From Scylla paramamosain (lineage: Eukaryota > Arthropoda > Malacostraca > Decapoda > Portunidae): a stretch of DNA of 64,000 bases. Position numbers and translations under genes: made by a program. Below the pieces are notes generated by a model, which saw nothing but the letters and a program-made list of their open reading frames with translations, made no database searches and was not told the DNA's origin. Below are positions 1 to 33,247 of the stretch, in pieces. Location of the stretch: assembly GCF_035594125.1 (NCBI RefSeq), contig NC_087161.1, positions 5,542,501-5,606,500 on the forward strand, written 5' to 3'. How positions within the stretch are numbered: the first letter of the stretch is position 1; every line of letters starts with the position of its first letter.

Positions 1-87
<87 letters not shown>
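1..87. repeat. (TA)n microsatellite
   Basis: Uninterrupted TA dinucleotides from the window edge; the array may continue outside the window. Confidence 0.98.
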
Positions 88-88
<1 letters not shown>

Positions 89-865
89 AACTGCAGTTAC
101 AATCCCGCCAGTGCTTGCGTTATTTCGAGATCTCCCGTGAAGTCAAAACAGTGTTTACAGCACTAGATTGCTCCGAGAAAGCACAGCCACTTCCTTTGAG
201 ATAACGTTCAGTAAAGGCGTTGTTTGTTGAGACTATGCTCATTAAGGGCGTGTTCAGCAGCTCCATGGAAAAGTGATCACGCGCCGGCTGTTGTGGAATG
301 GAGAGAGGAAACGCGCCAGTGACTAGTTTGTGCCGGACACGCTCGCCACCAATCAGCGGCCGCCTCGCTGTGGATCACGTTTACTTCATTTAGTTTTCTT
401 TTTCATATTATTTTATTTATTTATCTTTTTATGTACCTCGTGTGTTCAAACTCATGGGCTACCCTGTCTTGTATTTCTAGAATCTCATCGGCTGAGCATG
501 CTGAGAATTCACTGCAACGTATATAAGAAAAGTCTTACGATGTTGAAGTCATCGAAGGTAAATAAATGTCATCATATTTACTGTAGAGAGAAAAAAAATG
601 CATGCTTATTGTATGAAATTTAAGATTAGAAAGCATGACACTTGAAATTATTTGTGCTTTCCTGGTGTACGAGTATTTCCGAGTAGCAGTGTGTGTAGTG
701 GTGCAGTGCTCATCCATCTCAGTGAGTGTTGGAGACTGTGTGCCGGTAATAGCGTTCTTTGTGAAATCTTATCATTGTCTTATAAACTGATAAGGCGTCA
801 CAGAAAACAGCGTGTGGAATAAACTGCCATTAGTGCAAAACTCGAGCTCGATTCGCATCCCGCCT
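88..865. other. Unassigned intergenic sequence with a GC-richer patch
   Basis: No convincing gene. The patch at about 280-375 is CpG-rich and carries a CCAAT box (349-356), which would suit a promoter, but no coding exon follows. Around 812-840 the translation reads WNKLP, the signature of the C-terminal end of many LINE reverse-transcriptase ORFs, so a decayed LINE scrap may lie here. Confidence 0.3.
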
Positions 866-1022
866 CGACAACTTCCAACAGGCTCTGCGTGGTGGAGGTC
901 AATGGGGATTTTCAAGACTGTTTTCATGATATTGATGATAGTTAAGCAAGGATTCTGCATCGTGAATTGGAAAGAAAAGGAAGTTAAACTAATCACCTCA
1001 GTAGATTTTGAAAACAGTCCTA
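866..1022 (+). repeat. MITE-1 fragment (internal part)
   Basis: The stretch with CAACAGGCTCTG, GGGGATTTTCAAGACTG, TTTTCATGAT and GATAGTTAAGCAAGG matches the internal ~80-bp module of the MITE-1 family (better copies at 22007-22380 and 51203-51424). The terminal inverted repeats are not visible here. Confidence 0.5.
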
Positions 1023-1074
1023 CTGAAAACCCATAGCGTGTACCAGTTAGGGATGTAAATACGGAAAGCTGCAA

Positions 1075-1605
1075 GAAGCCATCAGGCCTACACGTGGCAG
1101 TCCCTGAGTGAAATATACCTACCTATTTCCATCTAACATCCCCACTCATTAATTTGTCTAATCTTCTTTTAAATTTTTCTAATGATTCATCACTAACGAC
1201 CTGATTACTGAGTCCGTTCCATTCATCTACCACTCTATTTAAGAACCAGTTCCTTCCTATTTCTTTCTTGAACTTAAATTTTTCAAACTTGAATCCATTC
1301 TTGTTCTATCCTGATTACTGATCCTGAGAATTTTGCCTATGTCCTCCTTGTTATAACCGCTATATCACTTAGAGACTTTTATCAGGTTCCCTCTATGTCT
1401 CTCTAAGGAATTTAATAGCTTCAGTTTCGTTTCTTAAGGAATACTCATTTCCAGTATCCTTTTAGTCATTTCCCTTTATACTTATTCTAATAGACCTATA
1501 TCCTTTCTGTAATATGGGGACCAGAACTGCACAGGGTAGTGTAGATGATGTCTGACCAGCGCCAAATATAACTTTAATTCCTATTCTGTATTCGATATCC
1601 GGCCG
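1075..1605 (-). mobile_element. CR1-like LINE 3' end, decayed
   Basis: Read on the - strand, this encodes the end of a reverse-transcriptase ORF of the type KKEIGRNWF..RVVDEWN.LSNQVV..ESL..FK..LDK, broken by several stops and frameshifts. It is followed by the conserved tail GGGACTGCCACGTG (+ strand CACGTGGCAGTCCC near 1094). Related tails occur at 9525, 11590, 24228, 25930 and 45640. It is a 5'-truncated dead copy. The clade assignment is inference from the C-terminal motif only. Confidence 0.65.
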
Positions 1606-2382
1606 AATATTTCTCATATCTGATAGGTATTTCTCATATCGGATAGATCACATGATTGCAAGAACAAAATAACAGTCAACAATTAGTTTGAAATTCTAGA
1701 ATACCAAGAGAAACAGATAAAATCTAATCACTCTTTGTGATAAAGGAAATAAATATATTTATGACAAAGCAAATATTTTTTTTAATGACAAAAGGGAGAT
1801 CTATGATCCACAAATCATCGGAAGAATTTTTTTTACCAATGTGGTGAAGAAATAGGAACATCTCTCCTCTTTTTGGTAATCAAACAGTAGTCTACTACCC
1901 ACAGTACACCTTCACTTTACTGAGTCCTACGCTCATTAAATTTATCATTCACGAACTCAAATTGTTGTCATAGCGTTATATTCTTGTCCTAAACATACCC
2001 AGAACCCGACTTAACCAGGTCCAGTACTCACTACTCACACACGCGTGCATGGGATCAACTGTTCAGTCTAGCCATGATGTTAAATTACGAGCTTCTAACG
2101 TATCGAGCATTAGTAATATTATAACTGTTATACCAAACAATACCACATATTGGTGACCATATAAGAACGACAGCATAAGGAAGATAATCAACAAAGATCA
2201 CCCTAACAGTCCTGCCGCAGCTGTTGTGCTCGTACACATATACCCGCGGCAGACTTGACACTTGACTCATCTCACGCATCATTACTCGCCGGCAAAATAC
2301 AAACGTTCGGACTACAGTTTCTGCTTCGGATTATCATCAAACAACAACCATGCTATGTGTACGCTAATCTTATATTAAATAG
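1606..2382. other. AT-rich intergenic, nothing recognised
   Basis: No coding signature, RNA gene or repeat recognised apart from short A/T runs. Confidence 0.5.
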
Positions 2383-2383
2383 G

Positions 2384-2412
2384 TGTTAGTTAGTTAGTTA
2401 GTTAGTTAGTTA
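2384..2412. repeat. (GTTA)n microsatellite
   Basis: Seven GTTA units in a row. Confidence 0.95.
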
Positions 2413-2559
2413 TTTAGGTAGTTAGTTAAATGTCTGTTGTCTTACCCACATTTTTTGCATCATGTTATTTTACACCCACTCATGAGCATCAAGTTTTAAC
2501 ACTAATTATTTTTATCAGTATGTTACCAATTTGTCTAGTTATTCAAAGAGGGGCACCGG

Positions 2560-3460
2560 GTGACATTTGAGGTCCGAGTCCGGTTTAATTATATCTCGCA
2601 TCCAGTTCAATATCCCAGTAGCATATCTTCCGAAGTCTTGCCGTTCACTTAGGTCATGTTTAATATAGTCCTCTCATCTACTCAAATCCGGTTTAATAAC
2701 ATCCGAAATCATCTTATTCTCTTGAGTTCGGTAGAATATCGTCCCTAGTCCTTTTACACACGCTGTCCAGTTTAGAGTAATCCAGATTTCTCTCACTAAC
2801 TCGGATCCTTTTCAGTATCATCCAGAATCCCCTCATTAGCTCGGGTCCGGTTTGTCTTATTTACTTATTTATTCATTAGTGTGGTTCAGTATCATCCGAG
2901 GATCCCTTATTCACTTCGGTCCGCTTTACAGTGATCAAAATTCCTCTCACTAACTCGAATCCTGTTCAGTATCATCCGAAGTTCTCTTATTCGCTCGGAT
3001 CCGGTTTACAGTGATCCAAAATTCTTTCATTCAACCGGGTTCGTTTTTCAATCAATCAGGGTCTTCTTGTTCACTCGAATCCGTTTTAATGCATTCAACG
3101 TCCTCTTATTCACTCGGATCCGGTTTAATGCATTTAACGTCCTCTTATTCACTCGGATCCGGTTTAATGCATTCAACGTCCTCTTATTCACTCGGATCCG
3201 GTTTAATGCATTCAACGTCCTCTTATTCATTCCGATCCGGTTTAATATTACCCAAAGTCATCTAAATCACTTGTATCCAGTTTAAAAGTCACCCAGAGTT
3301 TTCTAGTTCACTCGGGTCCGGTTCAATATCATTCCTAGTCCTCTCATTCACTCGGGTCCTGTTTAAAGTCACCTCAAGTCCGGTTCTTTACTCGTATTCG
3401 TTTAAACATCACCCAAAATCATCTTATTTACTCTGGTCCGGTTTAGATTTATGTAGAGTC
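2560..3460. repeat. Degenerate minisatellite built on CACTCGGATCCGGTTTAAT
   Basis: The motif CTCGGATCCGGTTTA recurs about every 40-50 bp with heavy divergence at 2560-3070 and 3240-3460. Between 3071 and 3242 it becomes a clean tandem array of four to five units of 39 bp. Because 39 is a multiple of three, open frames appear in several phases on both strands with a 13-residue period. These are by-products of the repeat, not genes. Confidence 0.85.
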
Positions 3461-3666
3461 GCCCCAAACAAGCGGCCAGCAGATGAGTCCATACCGCCAC
3501 ATCCCCACCCCGGCGCCCCTGTCGGCTGCGGATGAGCGGAGGGGAGGGGGGGCGGTCTGGTGAAGAAGACACTCCCAGCGTTCATTAGTCGCGTTCGGCG
3601 CTCATCACTCTGTACTCTCGTGATGCAGCAGTACTTGTGAGAGGGTGGTGATAGTGGTAATGGGCT

Positions 3667-4558
<892 letters not shown>

Positions 4559-4560
<2 letters not shown>

Positions 4561-5201
4561 CATATTCCTTCACAGTCAGACATGCACAATTCTACAATAT
4601 TTTTTTTTTTCATGCATAAGGAAGAAAACCCAAGGACAAACCACAAAGTAACCCCCAAAAAATAAAAAATAAATAAATAAAATAAATAAATAAATACATA
4701 AAAAAGAAAGAATAAAAAAAAGGAGAGAAAAAAAAAACGGAAAAAAGACGACAGTAATTGCCAACCCCATAAAAAAACAAACAAACACACAAACATACAC
4801 TTTACTTCCCATAATGAATAAATCAATAAAAAAGAGCAAGAAAGAGAAAAAAAAAATAAAACACGAAGAAGTTCACACTAATTACATCTCTTATAACGAA
4901 GGCAAACACACAACACACAAACTTTACAACAATAAAAGAAAAGCCAGCGTGGAGGGCAGAGGGAGTGAGGCGGCCAGTCCCTCCACCCACCAACATACAC
5001 ACACACACGCCCACGCCCACACACACTGCATGGGCTGAGCAAGGTCGGCGGGCGGTCACGGGCGGTCAACTTCAGATGCGCTGGAGGTTGCAACACGCCG
5101 CCACAAGGAACTGAAAGGAAGATTTTAAACAAAGATTACAAAGAGGATTATGTCTGATTTTACAATACAAAGATAAATACTCTCTACAATAGCGATACTA
5201 G

Positions 5202-5278
<77 letters not shown>

Positions 5279-5333
5279 ACAGTAGAGAAGAGAATGGTGT
5301 GAATGATATAAAAGGTGTAATAAGAGTGTGTAA

Positions 5334-5374
<41 letters not shown>

Positions 5375-5698
5375 ATAGTAGTAATAGCATCACTGTAATC
5401 CACATAATAAACACTGGAACCTTTACAAACCTTTATTTATTGTCTTTATTTTCCTTCCCCTCCTCTTCTGTTGCGTCACAAAGCCTCTCCTCTCCTGAGT
5501 GTCATGCAAGGGTGACTTCTGCACCACTACTACACAGTCTGCATGAGTAGCCTTGTGTGTGCTACCTCGCCACCTTGACTAAGTGTGGTAAGTATCTATT
5601 CACGCGTCTATCTATCTATCTATCTATCTACCTATCTATCTACCTATTTATTCACCTATTTACGCGTCTGTCTGTCTATCTATCTATCTATTTATCTA
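4559..5698. repeat. A-rich spacer plus (GA)n, (GTA)n and (TCTA)n
   Basis: A-rich low-complexity at 4600-4860; (GA)n 5204-5276; (GTA)n 5335-5390; (TCTA)n 5605-5698. The GC-rich patch at 4945-5110 was read on both strands and shows no convincing exon. Confidence 0.9.
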
Positions 5699-5739
5699 CA
5701 CCTACATGAACAAGCTTAACAACAAACTGTCGGTCATGC

Positions 5740-8096
<2,357 letters not shown>

Positions 8097-8369
8097 AGAA
8101 ACAGTGAGAAAAGGATATATGAAAACCATAAAAACAGAAAAGAAATACAGGTAACATTTAAATTACGTAGTACAATGAAAAAAAAAGGAAAGAAAAAAGG
8201 ATGAAAAAAAAAAAAAGTCAGCTGATTACTAAAGGGAAGCGATTAATACCTTGGACCTTGACAGTGATCAGTTAAGACAAGGACAGACACGCCAAGAGAG
8301 CACCGTGGCATGACAAGGCTGTAATGAGGTGGCGTGCGCGACGAGGGGGCGTGAATGGAGGAGTGAAAA

Positions 8370-8439
8370 TGCCATACGCACCACTGAACTCACCTGCGTT
8401 GCTAATATTCACGCATCGCCACCTTTGATTTTACGTCAT

Positions 8440-8487
<48 letters not shown>

Positions 8488-8601
8488 ACTGGAGACACGG
8501 GATGGTTTATAGGACAAGTGTATGGAGACTGGGAAATGTTAAACGCGTCACTAAATTTCACTGCGTTGCTAATTTTCACGCATCACCACCTTCAATTTCA
8601 G
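8370..8601. repeat. Imperfect direct repeat (~66 bp) around a poly-A tract
   Basis: 8370-8437 and 8535-8601 share GCGTTGCTAAT, TTCACGCATC and CCACCTT in the same order, about 165 bp apart, with a ~48-bp A tract between them. This suggests a local duplication. Confidence 0.65.
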
Positions 8602-8832
8602 ACCATAATTCTGAAACATTCCTGTGCCGCACCTCCATTATTTCAAAAGACTCTATATAGTTGAAGTTACGCGTGCTTTTAAGGGTGTTTTTTTTTTTTA
8701 CGGTACTAGCGACAGATTGACAAAATTTCTACATTATTAAAAGGAGAAACAGTCTTGACAACCCGGCTAATCACTTGTGTGGCTTTTGAAAATCGTCGAG
8801 GTGAGAGGGCAAAGCATTTCTAAATACGGGGT
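8601..8832. repeat. MITE-1 copy
   Basis: It starts GACCATAATTCTGAAAC and ends GCATTTCTAAATACGGGGT; the ends are imperfect inverted repeats of each other (consensus GGNCCNNATTCTGAAAC). Internal landmarks shared with the other copies are TCAAAAGRCTCTATATAG, GAYTAACAARATTTCTACAT, AGGAGAAACA and GAGAACCCGGCTAATC. There is no ORF, so it is non-autonomous. Confidence 0.75.
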
Positions 8833-9022
8833 GATGTCAGACGCTAACACTGAGCACTGGCGACACTGGAGCAGACCTTGACAAGTGGTATTTGCAGAGC
8901 GCATTCTCAAAACATTCGGGGTCTTGTCTTGAGTAGGTTTAAGAAGCTCTAATGGACAGTGGTGTGGTTTTCCAAGGTTGTTTTCATGGTTCAAAAAGGG
9001 ATGGTTCAGGGTTTTCAGGTGA

Positions 9023-9234
<212 letters not shown>

Positions 9235-9274
9235 TTTTAAGTAAGAGTTTGTAGTTTTATTTTTTTTTTATTTA

Positions 9275-9445
9275 GTTTTCAAGTTTTCAAGTGATATTTT
9301 AAGTTTAACAAATGATAGTTTTTTTTTTTTTTAAGTGATACTTTAAGTTTTTCAAGCGATAATTTAAGATTTTTCAAGTGATAATTCAAGTATTCCGAGT
9401 GATAGTTTAATTTTTCAAGTGAAAGCTCAAGTTTTCAAATGATAA
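9275..9445. repeat. Short degenerate tandem repeat, TTTTTCAAGTGATA unit
   Basis: TTCAAGTGATA-like words recur every ~22-27 bp about seven times with T-rich spacers. Confidence 0.7.
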
Positions 9446-9524
9446 AGTAACAAGAACACTGCTTTGTCAATATGAAAAAAAAAAAAAAAAAAAAACGCAC
9501 AAGAACCAGACTAATAATTTTATG

Positions 9525-9670
9525 TGGCGAGCTTTAACAGACCAGACAAATTCATGGATAGGGATGACAGGTGGGAATAGACAGGTATGCTTATTACAGG
9601 GACTGCCACGTGTCGCAATGATGGTTTCTTGTGGCTTCCTTTATCTTCTGATGTTCTTACGCTATAATGC
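9525..9670 (+). mobile_element. CR1-like LINE 3' tail
   Basis: Carries the conserved end: AATTCATGGATAGGGATGACAGG (RT C-terminus), GGGACTGCCACGTG, then CTTCCTTTATCTTCTGATGTTCTTA. Severely 5'-truncated. Confidence 0.55.
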
Positions 9671-9797
9671 TGTACGACTGAGTTTTCACGCCGCCCTAGT
9701 CTGTTCGCATATCTGTACTTGGTCCGGTTGAACACAGCATGAGCCGTTACTGACAACAGGTGAGAAATGAAAGATGAACACATGAATGGACATAAAT

Positions 9798-10480
9798 TGT
9801 AGCTCCCCGAAGGCAGCTAAAGGATTTTAGACCCGCACGGTGACGCGAATCGTTTATTGCATTCGGTCAAACCAGAAGACATACAAAATAAACACAAGAC
9901 GTGCATAGCACTGCTAACCACTGAGTACTGTATCAACCTAACGCATCACTAATCACGCAGTATGACAATTAGGGCAGTCGACCCCTCGTAATACAGATGT
10001 GGAACTCACGTGTTTGGTGTCTTTAGGAGGCCTGTCACCAAGCAACACCTGCTTATTGTATATTGTAGTGGTCTGATCTTTCCTGAAGTAGTCACACAGG
10101 AACGTGGTGGAGGTACAAAGGGATCTGTCCCTCCGGGCTTTGTCCCTGCTGGCCCTCGGCGCCTCACGCCTGCACGTCTTACCCTTAGGTCAGCGATAGT
10201 TCACCCCTCCCACATGTCACCGTCCCTCCTCATCTCGCTTTACTGCTGCGTCCACGCGTGACGCTTCTCCCAGTAATCACGAGCCTCACTACCACAGTGT
10301 AGCCACACCTTACATCTTCACCACTCTCATTCTCAGTTTCATTACATCTCTCATTTACTTAACTTTCATAGCATCAGAACTTAATATACTAGTTCACTTT
10401 AACTTTCGTAACACAGAACATGTTATTTAGCATACATATTTGTCTTGTCTTTACACCTATTTCTTCCATCGTTACTTCCA
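9798..10480. mobile_element. 683-bp LTR-like element, copy A
   Basis: The near-identical sequence occurs inverted at 21170-21852 with exactly the same length, which fixes both boundaries. The ends are TGTAGC...TTCCA, giving TG...CA as expected of a solo LTR. The flanking five bases are TAAAT and TAAAC, a possible one-mismatch target duplication. Read in reverse, an AATAAA lies about 65 bp before the end, as in an LTR polyadenylation region, so the transcribed orientation may be -. The 83-codon open frame inside (10010-10261) is conserved between the copies only because the copies are young. Confidence 0.65.
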
Positions 10481-10696
10481 TAAACATAAATAGTTAGTGA
10501 GTTATGTACGTTGAATGTCCCCGTTGTGTGTGCAGACAAGATACAGTGTTACTCAATGCAAACACAATAAGTAGGACAGTTTGATACCAGTAAATAGCTC
10601 ACAATAACACTTACAATTCTACAAGGACACACGCGGCAGTAACTAATATATTAAAATTTAAGAAAGTAAAAAAAAAAACACGCTAGGGAAGACTGT

Positions 10697-10711
10697 GTAT
10701 GTGTGTGTGTA

Positions 10712-10792
<81 letters not shown>

Positions 10793-10956
10793 ATAATAAT
10801 AATAATAAACGGTTTATTATTTAGGCAGTTAACAAACTGAAAATGTACATAGGGGGTGGGGAAAAACTTAACATTAATCCTAAAGGTAAGTATACTGCGT
10901 ACTATAAAATATGTATTCTTTGGAAATTTGTCAATACACTAACTAACTAGCTGTGC

Positions 10957-11018
<62 letters not shown>
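10697..11018 (-). mobile_element. LINE 3' tail flanked by (GT)n on both sides, copy 1
   Basis: (GT)n 10697-10788, (TAA)n 10789-10808, then the conserved CGGTTTATTATTTAGGCAG and TTAACAAACTGAAAATGTAC, ~110 bp of unique sequence, and (GT)n 10956-11018. The same core recurs at 15040-15110 and 39400-39446, also between GT arrays. On the - strand it ends in AATAAACCG(TTA)n, a typical LINE 3' end. No coding sequence remains. Confidence 0.65.
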
Positions 11019-11019
<1 letters not shown>

Positions 11020-11150
11020 GCCAGCCACCCGCCAACGACGTTCCGTAACAAGTGTGGCCATGGACAGTCACCGCCACACTCAGACAGTCGTGTGACAATT
11101 GGGGTGACGGGAAACATCAGCGTTACGTATTGCAACGCGGCCACACCGAG

Positions 11151-11364
11151 CACCATACTCTGAAACGCCTCTGCGCCGCACCTCCACTACATTCAAAAAG
11201 CTCTATACAGTTGAAGTGTGACCGGTTGCTGAGGATATTTTTACAGGTTAACAAGATTTCTACATTATCAACAGGAGAAGCACTTTTGTAAACGCGGTTA
11301 ATCATCTTTGTGGCCTTTGAAAATACTCGTGGTGAGAGAGCAAAGTGTTCCTGAATACGGAGCC
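11151..11364. repeat. MITE-1 copy
   Basis: It begins CACCATACTCTGAAAC and ends GTTCCTGAATACGGAGCC, with all internal MITE-1 landmarks including TCTATACAGTTGAAG and TTTCTACATTATCAACAGG. Confidence 0.8.
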
Positions 11365-11579
11365 AAGCTGGGTTCTGCTGGTTGGTGCAGGAGGGTGCCA
11401 GTATCAGCCTCCCCTCCTCCCATCCCTGCAGCTTCATCCACTATTTGAGACACGACCTTAAGAGCATAAGATAAGAGAAAAGTTTCCAAAACCCAGTGCT
11501 GATTCAGACCAGGTACAGACACGCAGACGACCACCGTGGCATCACTCACTCGTTCAACATCAGAACCCCGGTAAATAAG

Positions 11580-11765
11580 GAATGGCGCAAGAGAACATTA
11601 AGCCTACACGTGGCAGTCCCTGTAGAAAATATACCTGTACCTATTTCCACCTGTCATTCCCCAAACCCACGTGGCAGGACCTGTACAAGGCAAATACTCG
11701 TGCAAATACTGGTAAATCTATCTTCATTTAACATCCCTGTCTGTAAGGTTATCTTATCTCTTAAA
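11580..11765 (-). mobile_element. CR1-like LINE 3' tail, internally duplicated
   Basis: TACACGTGGCAGTCCCTG (11606) and CCACGTGGCAGGACCTG (11669) are two copies of the conserved tail on the - strand, followed by TTCATTTAACATCCC. Confidence 0.55.
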
Positions 11766-12008
11766 GGTTATGTACACCTCCACCACTCCACGCCGCCGCC
11801 TCCCCTCCACGGGGTCAAGGGTCAAGGAGGTGCGGGTGATTAGTGCGTCCAGGCGTCACGAACCCTGCTGGCGCCGTCACAGAGGAACACAAAGGAAGAA
11901 CAAACAGCGACGTGCGTTCTGTTGTTCCTTGTGGGAGTATTGGTGATTATTTATTTACTTATTTATTTTTTAGTTATATGAAGAGAAGTTTGGGCAAGGT
12001 ACAGGGAA

Positions 12009-12108
12009 AGAGAAGAAGAAGAAGAAGAAGAAGAAGAAGAAGAAGAAAAAGAAGAAGAAGAAGAAGAAGAAGAAGAAGAAGAAGAAGAAGAAGAAGAAGA
12101 AGAAGAAA
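12009..12108. repeat. (GAA)n microsatellite
   Basis: About 100 bp of GAA/AGA triplets with one interruption. Confidence 0.97.
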
Positions 12109-12339
12109 GGATAACTCATAACGCTATTCTCTCCTAAAAAATGATAAATGAATAAGTAAGTGAATAAATAAACAGCAGGAGAGGAATGATTTAGTTGATC
12201 GGTTTATTTTCCCAGGTGTCTTGATGCTCCCCCACGCTACACTGTCTTAAATGAAGTAACAAGTGCAGGCTAGCGAAGGCGGAGACTCCTCGTCACGCTG
12301 GTCTGGCTGTCCCGAGTCCTGCCACACATCACGCCCAAG

Positions 12340-12735
12340 GACCACATTCTGAAACACTTCTGCGCAGCACCTCCACTGCATTCAAAAGGCTCTATATAGT
12401 TAAAGTTGTATGGATTTTAAAGGATGTTTTTGCGCTTCTAGAGGCAGATTAACAAAATTTCTACATTTTTAACAGGAGAAACACTCTTGAGAACCCGGTT
12501 AATCGTATCTCTAGGCTTTGACAATAGTCGTGGTGAGAGAGCAGAGCGTTTCAGAATGCAGGCCTTTTAAATACGTTACCTGGATTTTTAAGGCGTTTCT
12601 ACGGTTCTAGTGACAGATTAACAAGATTTCTACATTAATAATAGGAAAAACGCTCTTGAGAATCCGTCTAATCTTCTCTGCAACCTTGGAAAGTAGTCGT
12701 GGTGAAAGAGCCAAGCGTTTCAGAACACCAGTCAA
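12340..12735. repeat. MITE-1 copy with a second partial unit
   Basis: 12345-12558 is the best-preserved copy: 5' CATTCTGAAACACTTCTG, 3' GAGCGTTTCAGAATGCAGG. A second partial unit (12565-12735) follows directly and repeats TTCTAGTGACAGATTAACAA through GAGCCAAGCGTTTCAGAA. Confidence 0.8.
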
Positions 12736-12975
12736 AGTCTTCCCGTTGTTACTCTGTTGTTCCTCGTACGCAGCTGCTGACGCGCCCTCACCTTATCGCC
12801 GCCAGGTCGCTGTGTCTGGCGGGGAGTTGCGCTGCGATGCTTGGAGAGTAACGCGACACTTCTGCCTGGCCTGAAGTGGGAGAGTGGCGGGGAGCGAGAG
12901 TGATGGAGTGGGGCGGCGCGGGGTGGGGAGGGATGGGATGCTCCTTCCTGCCCCGTGGCCCGTCCCGCCAGGGAC

Positions 12976-13000
12976 TGATAAGCCTCGGGTCAGCTTATCA
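12976..13000. promoter_or_regulatory. Inverted pair of GATA-factor sites
   Basis: TGATAAGC and GCTTATCA form an exact 8-bp inverted repeat around a 9-bp spacer, so an HGATAR site lies on each strand. The surroundings (12780-13060, 13400-13800) are GC-rich and about 0.8 kb upstream of the SLC10-like start codon. A role in its expression is inference. Confidence 0.35.
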
Positions 13001-13259
13001 CCACCACCACCGCCACCACCACCACCACCAGTACTGTCTCCGTGCCCCGTGCTGTGTAACATAATGTGTCGCGCGGTGAAAAACTTCCTCCAGTCTTTTT
13101 TTCTTTCACACTCGCACAGTTAAACGATAGTTCCCTTAACAACTTCAACAGATTTTTAGATACTTTATTTTCATTTTATCTATTTTTAATTTATCTATCT
13201 TTTGTTATTATAATCTCTTATTTTATTTTGTAGTCTTAAAGAGATAAAATTGACCTCCA

Positions 13260-13261
<2 letters not shown>

Positions 13262-13337
<76 letters not shown>
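13262..13337. repeat. (CT)n microsatellite
   Basis: Uninterrupted CT dinucleotides between the GATA pair and the SLC10-like first exon. Confidence 0.97.
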
Positions 13338-13339
<2 letters not shown>

Positions 13340-13804
13340 ACGCACAGTCGCAGTTTTCGCAACGATGAGACAAGACACGAAGGAGAACTATAGCAACCCG
13401 TATCTTCCCAGTGCCCTCCACGCCTCGCGCCAGGCTCGGGTCTGCTGCTGCGCGTCTCTGGCACCACAGCGCGACCACACAGTACCATTGGTTTGCCAAC
13501 ACGCCACGCACACACTAATAGCAAGGAAAATCAAGGAGGGGTAACATGTAGGAGGCATTTCTAGGCATGACTGGTGTAAACAACACCGTCATGGTAACTG
13601 TTACTCAGGTGAGTGAGCACCCCCCCTGCTCCCTGCACGCCCCACCCCCGCTCCGCCCCCGCCCTGATGAGGTTCGCATAGCCTATCTGTCTGGATCAGC
13701 ACCACTGATACACGTTATCTCAGACAATGCCATGATGCTCCCGGTACAGCCCTCCGCGATAGTGTTCTCTTGGCGGCGCCCCGCGACACAGTCACCGCGG
13801 CAGC

Positions 13805-32058
<18,254 letters not shown>

Positions 32059-32099
32059 ATACATAAAATAAGGATTAAGAACATCAAGGTGAACAAGGG

Positions 32100-33220
32100 T
32101 AATGATAACAGGGAGAAGAGAAGCCAAACACGTACAGTATTATCACAAAATTGAAAATATTACAATTTGCCCATATAAACGTCTGGGTATAGATATCGTG
32201 AAGAATACGAATTATAAGATGACTGAATAATAATATAAGTAACAGGAAGTAGAAAAGAGAGACATATACGGTATTGTCACGAGATTGAAGGTATTATAGT
32301 TAAAAAGGATAAATATAATGCCAGACCTAGATATCACGAATTAGAAGAAAAAAATAATAAGACTAAGAATTATACGAGTAACATGAAGAAAAGAGAAACA
32401 TGTCGGGGATCCTATAATAAGCCAGGCACCAGGATACATATAAGGTTAGGTATCACGAATAATAAAAAATAATAAGACTAGGAATAATAATAAGAATAGG
32501 AAGAAAATGGATAAGTTCCCCCTGAAACATCATGAAACCAAATGCATTACGACAGGCCAGAAATCACATGACAGCCAAAAAATATTGCCATGTTACTACC
32601 ACTACGACACTACAGAAGTTCGTGATAAAAAATAATAAATAAATAAATAAATAAATAAATAAAACGTATAGTAAGAAAATCAAGAGGGAATTATCAAAAG
32701 AAAACTCATGAGTGCCCCCTGCAACATCACACGTCAGGAATCACATGACAGCCAAGGGATACAGTTGCTGCCACCACTACATACACTGCAGAGGCTTCTA
32801 ATAAAAAGTCACATATTGTAACAAAATCAAAGACAATAATAAGAAGGAAGGAGAAGAATACAAGAAAAAATACAAGATACAGTAGCAAAATCAAGGGGAG
32901 AAGGAAGTGGAAGGAAGCATGAAAAATACAAGAACGTGTAATAATGACTAAAACAAAGGGAATAATAAGAAGGAAGGGATCATGGTATATCCGAAGGAAG
33001 GAGAATGCAATGAAAAATAAAAGAATACAAGAAACGAAGAAAGAAATTAGTGGGCCATGGTTATTTCAGTAATACCCGAAGGAAAAAAGGAGAATACAAA
33101 GAAAAATACAAGGACACCAAGACAAATCAGTGAGCTATGTTTATTTCAGTAGTCCCCAAAGGAAAAAGAAGAAGACAAGAAGAATGCAAGGGGAACACAA
33201 GGAAAGCATGTCATTGTGGA
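32100..33220. repeat. Degenerate tandem satellite upstream of RMC1
   Basis: Three families of direct repeats follow each other: ~135-bp units at 32130, 32265 and 32400 (ATATCGTGAAGAATA/TATCACGAAT...AATAATAAGACTA); ~190-bp units at 32518 and 32710 (AATCACATGACAGCCAA); ~85-bp units at 32985, 33070 and 33155 (GGAGAATACAAAGAAAAATACAA, TTATTTCAGTA). All are A-rich on the + strand. No ORF is credible. Confidence 0.65.
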
Positions 33221-33247
33221 ATAGTGACCCCGTGAGAGAGGCGCGCG

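Noticed and set aside
3071..3242. CRISPR array
   Set aside because: The 39-bp units abut with no unique spacers, and the genome is eukaryotic; it is a minisatellite.
10010..10261. 83-codon frame conserved at 21389-21640
   Set aside because: The conservation is that of the whole 683-bp element; the frame has no recognisable domain and changes are not synonymous-biased as far as I can judge.
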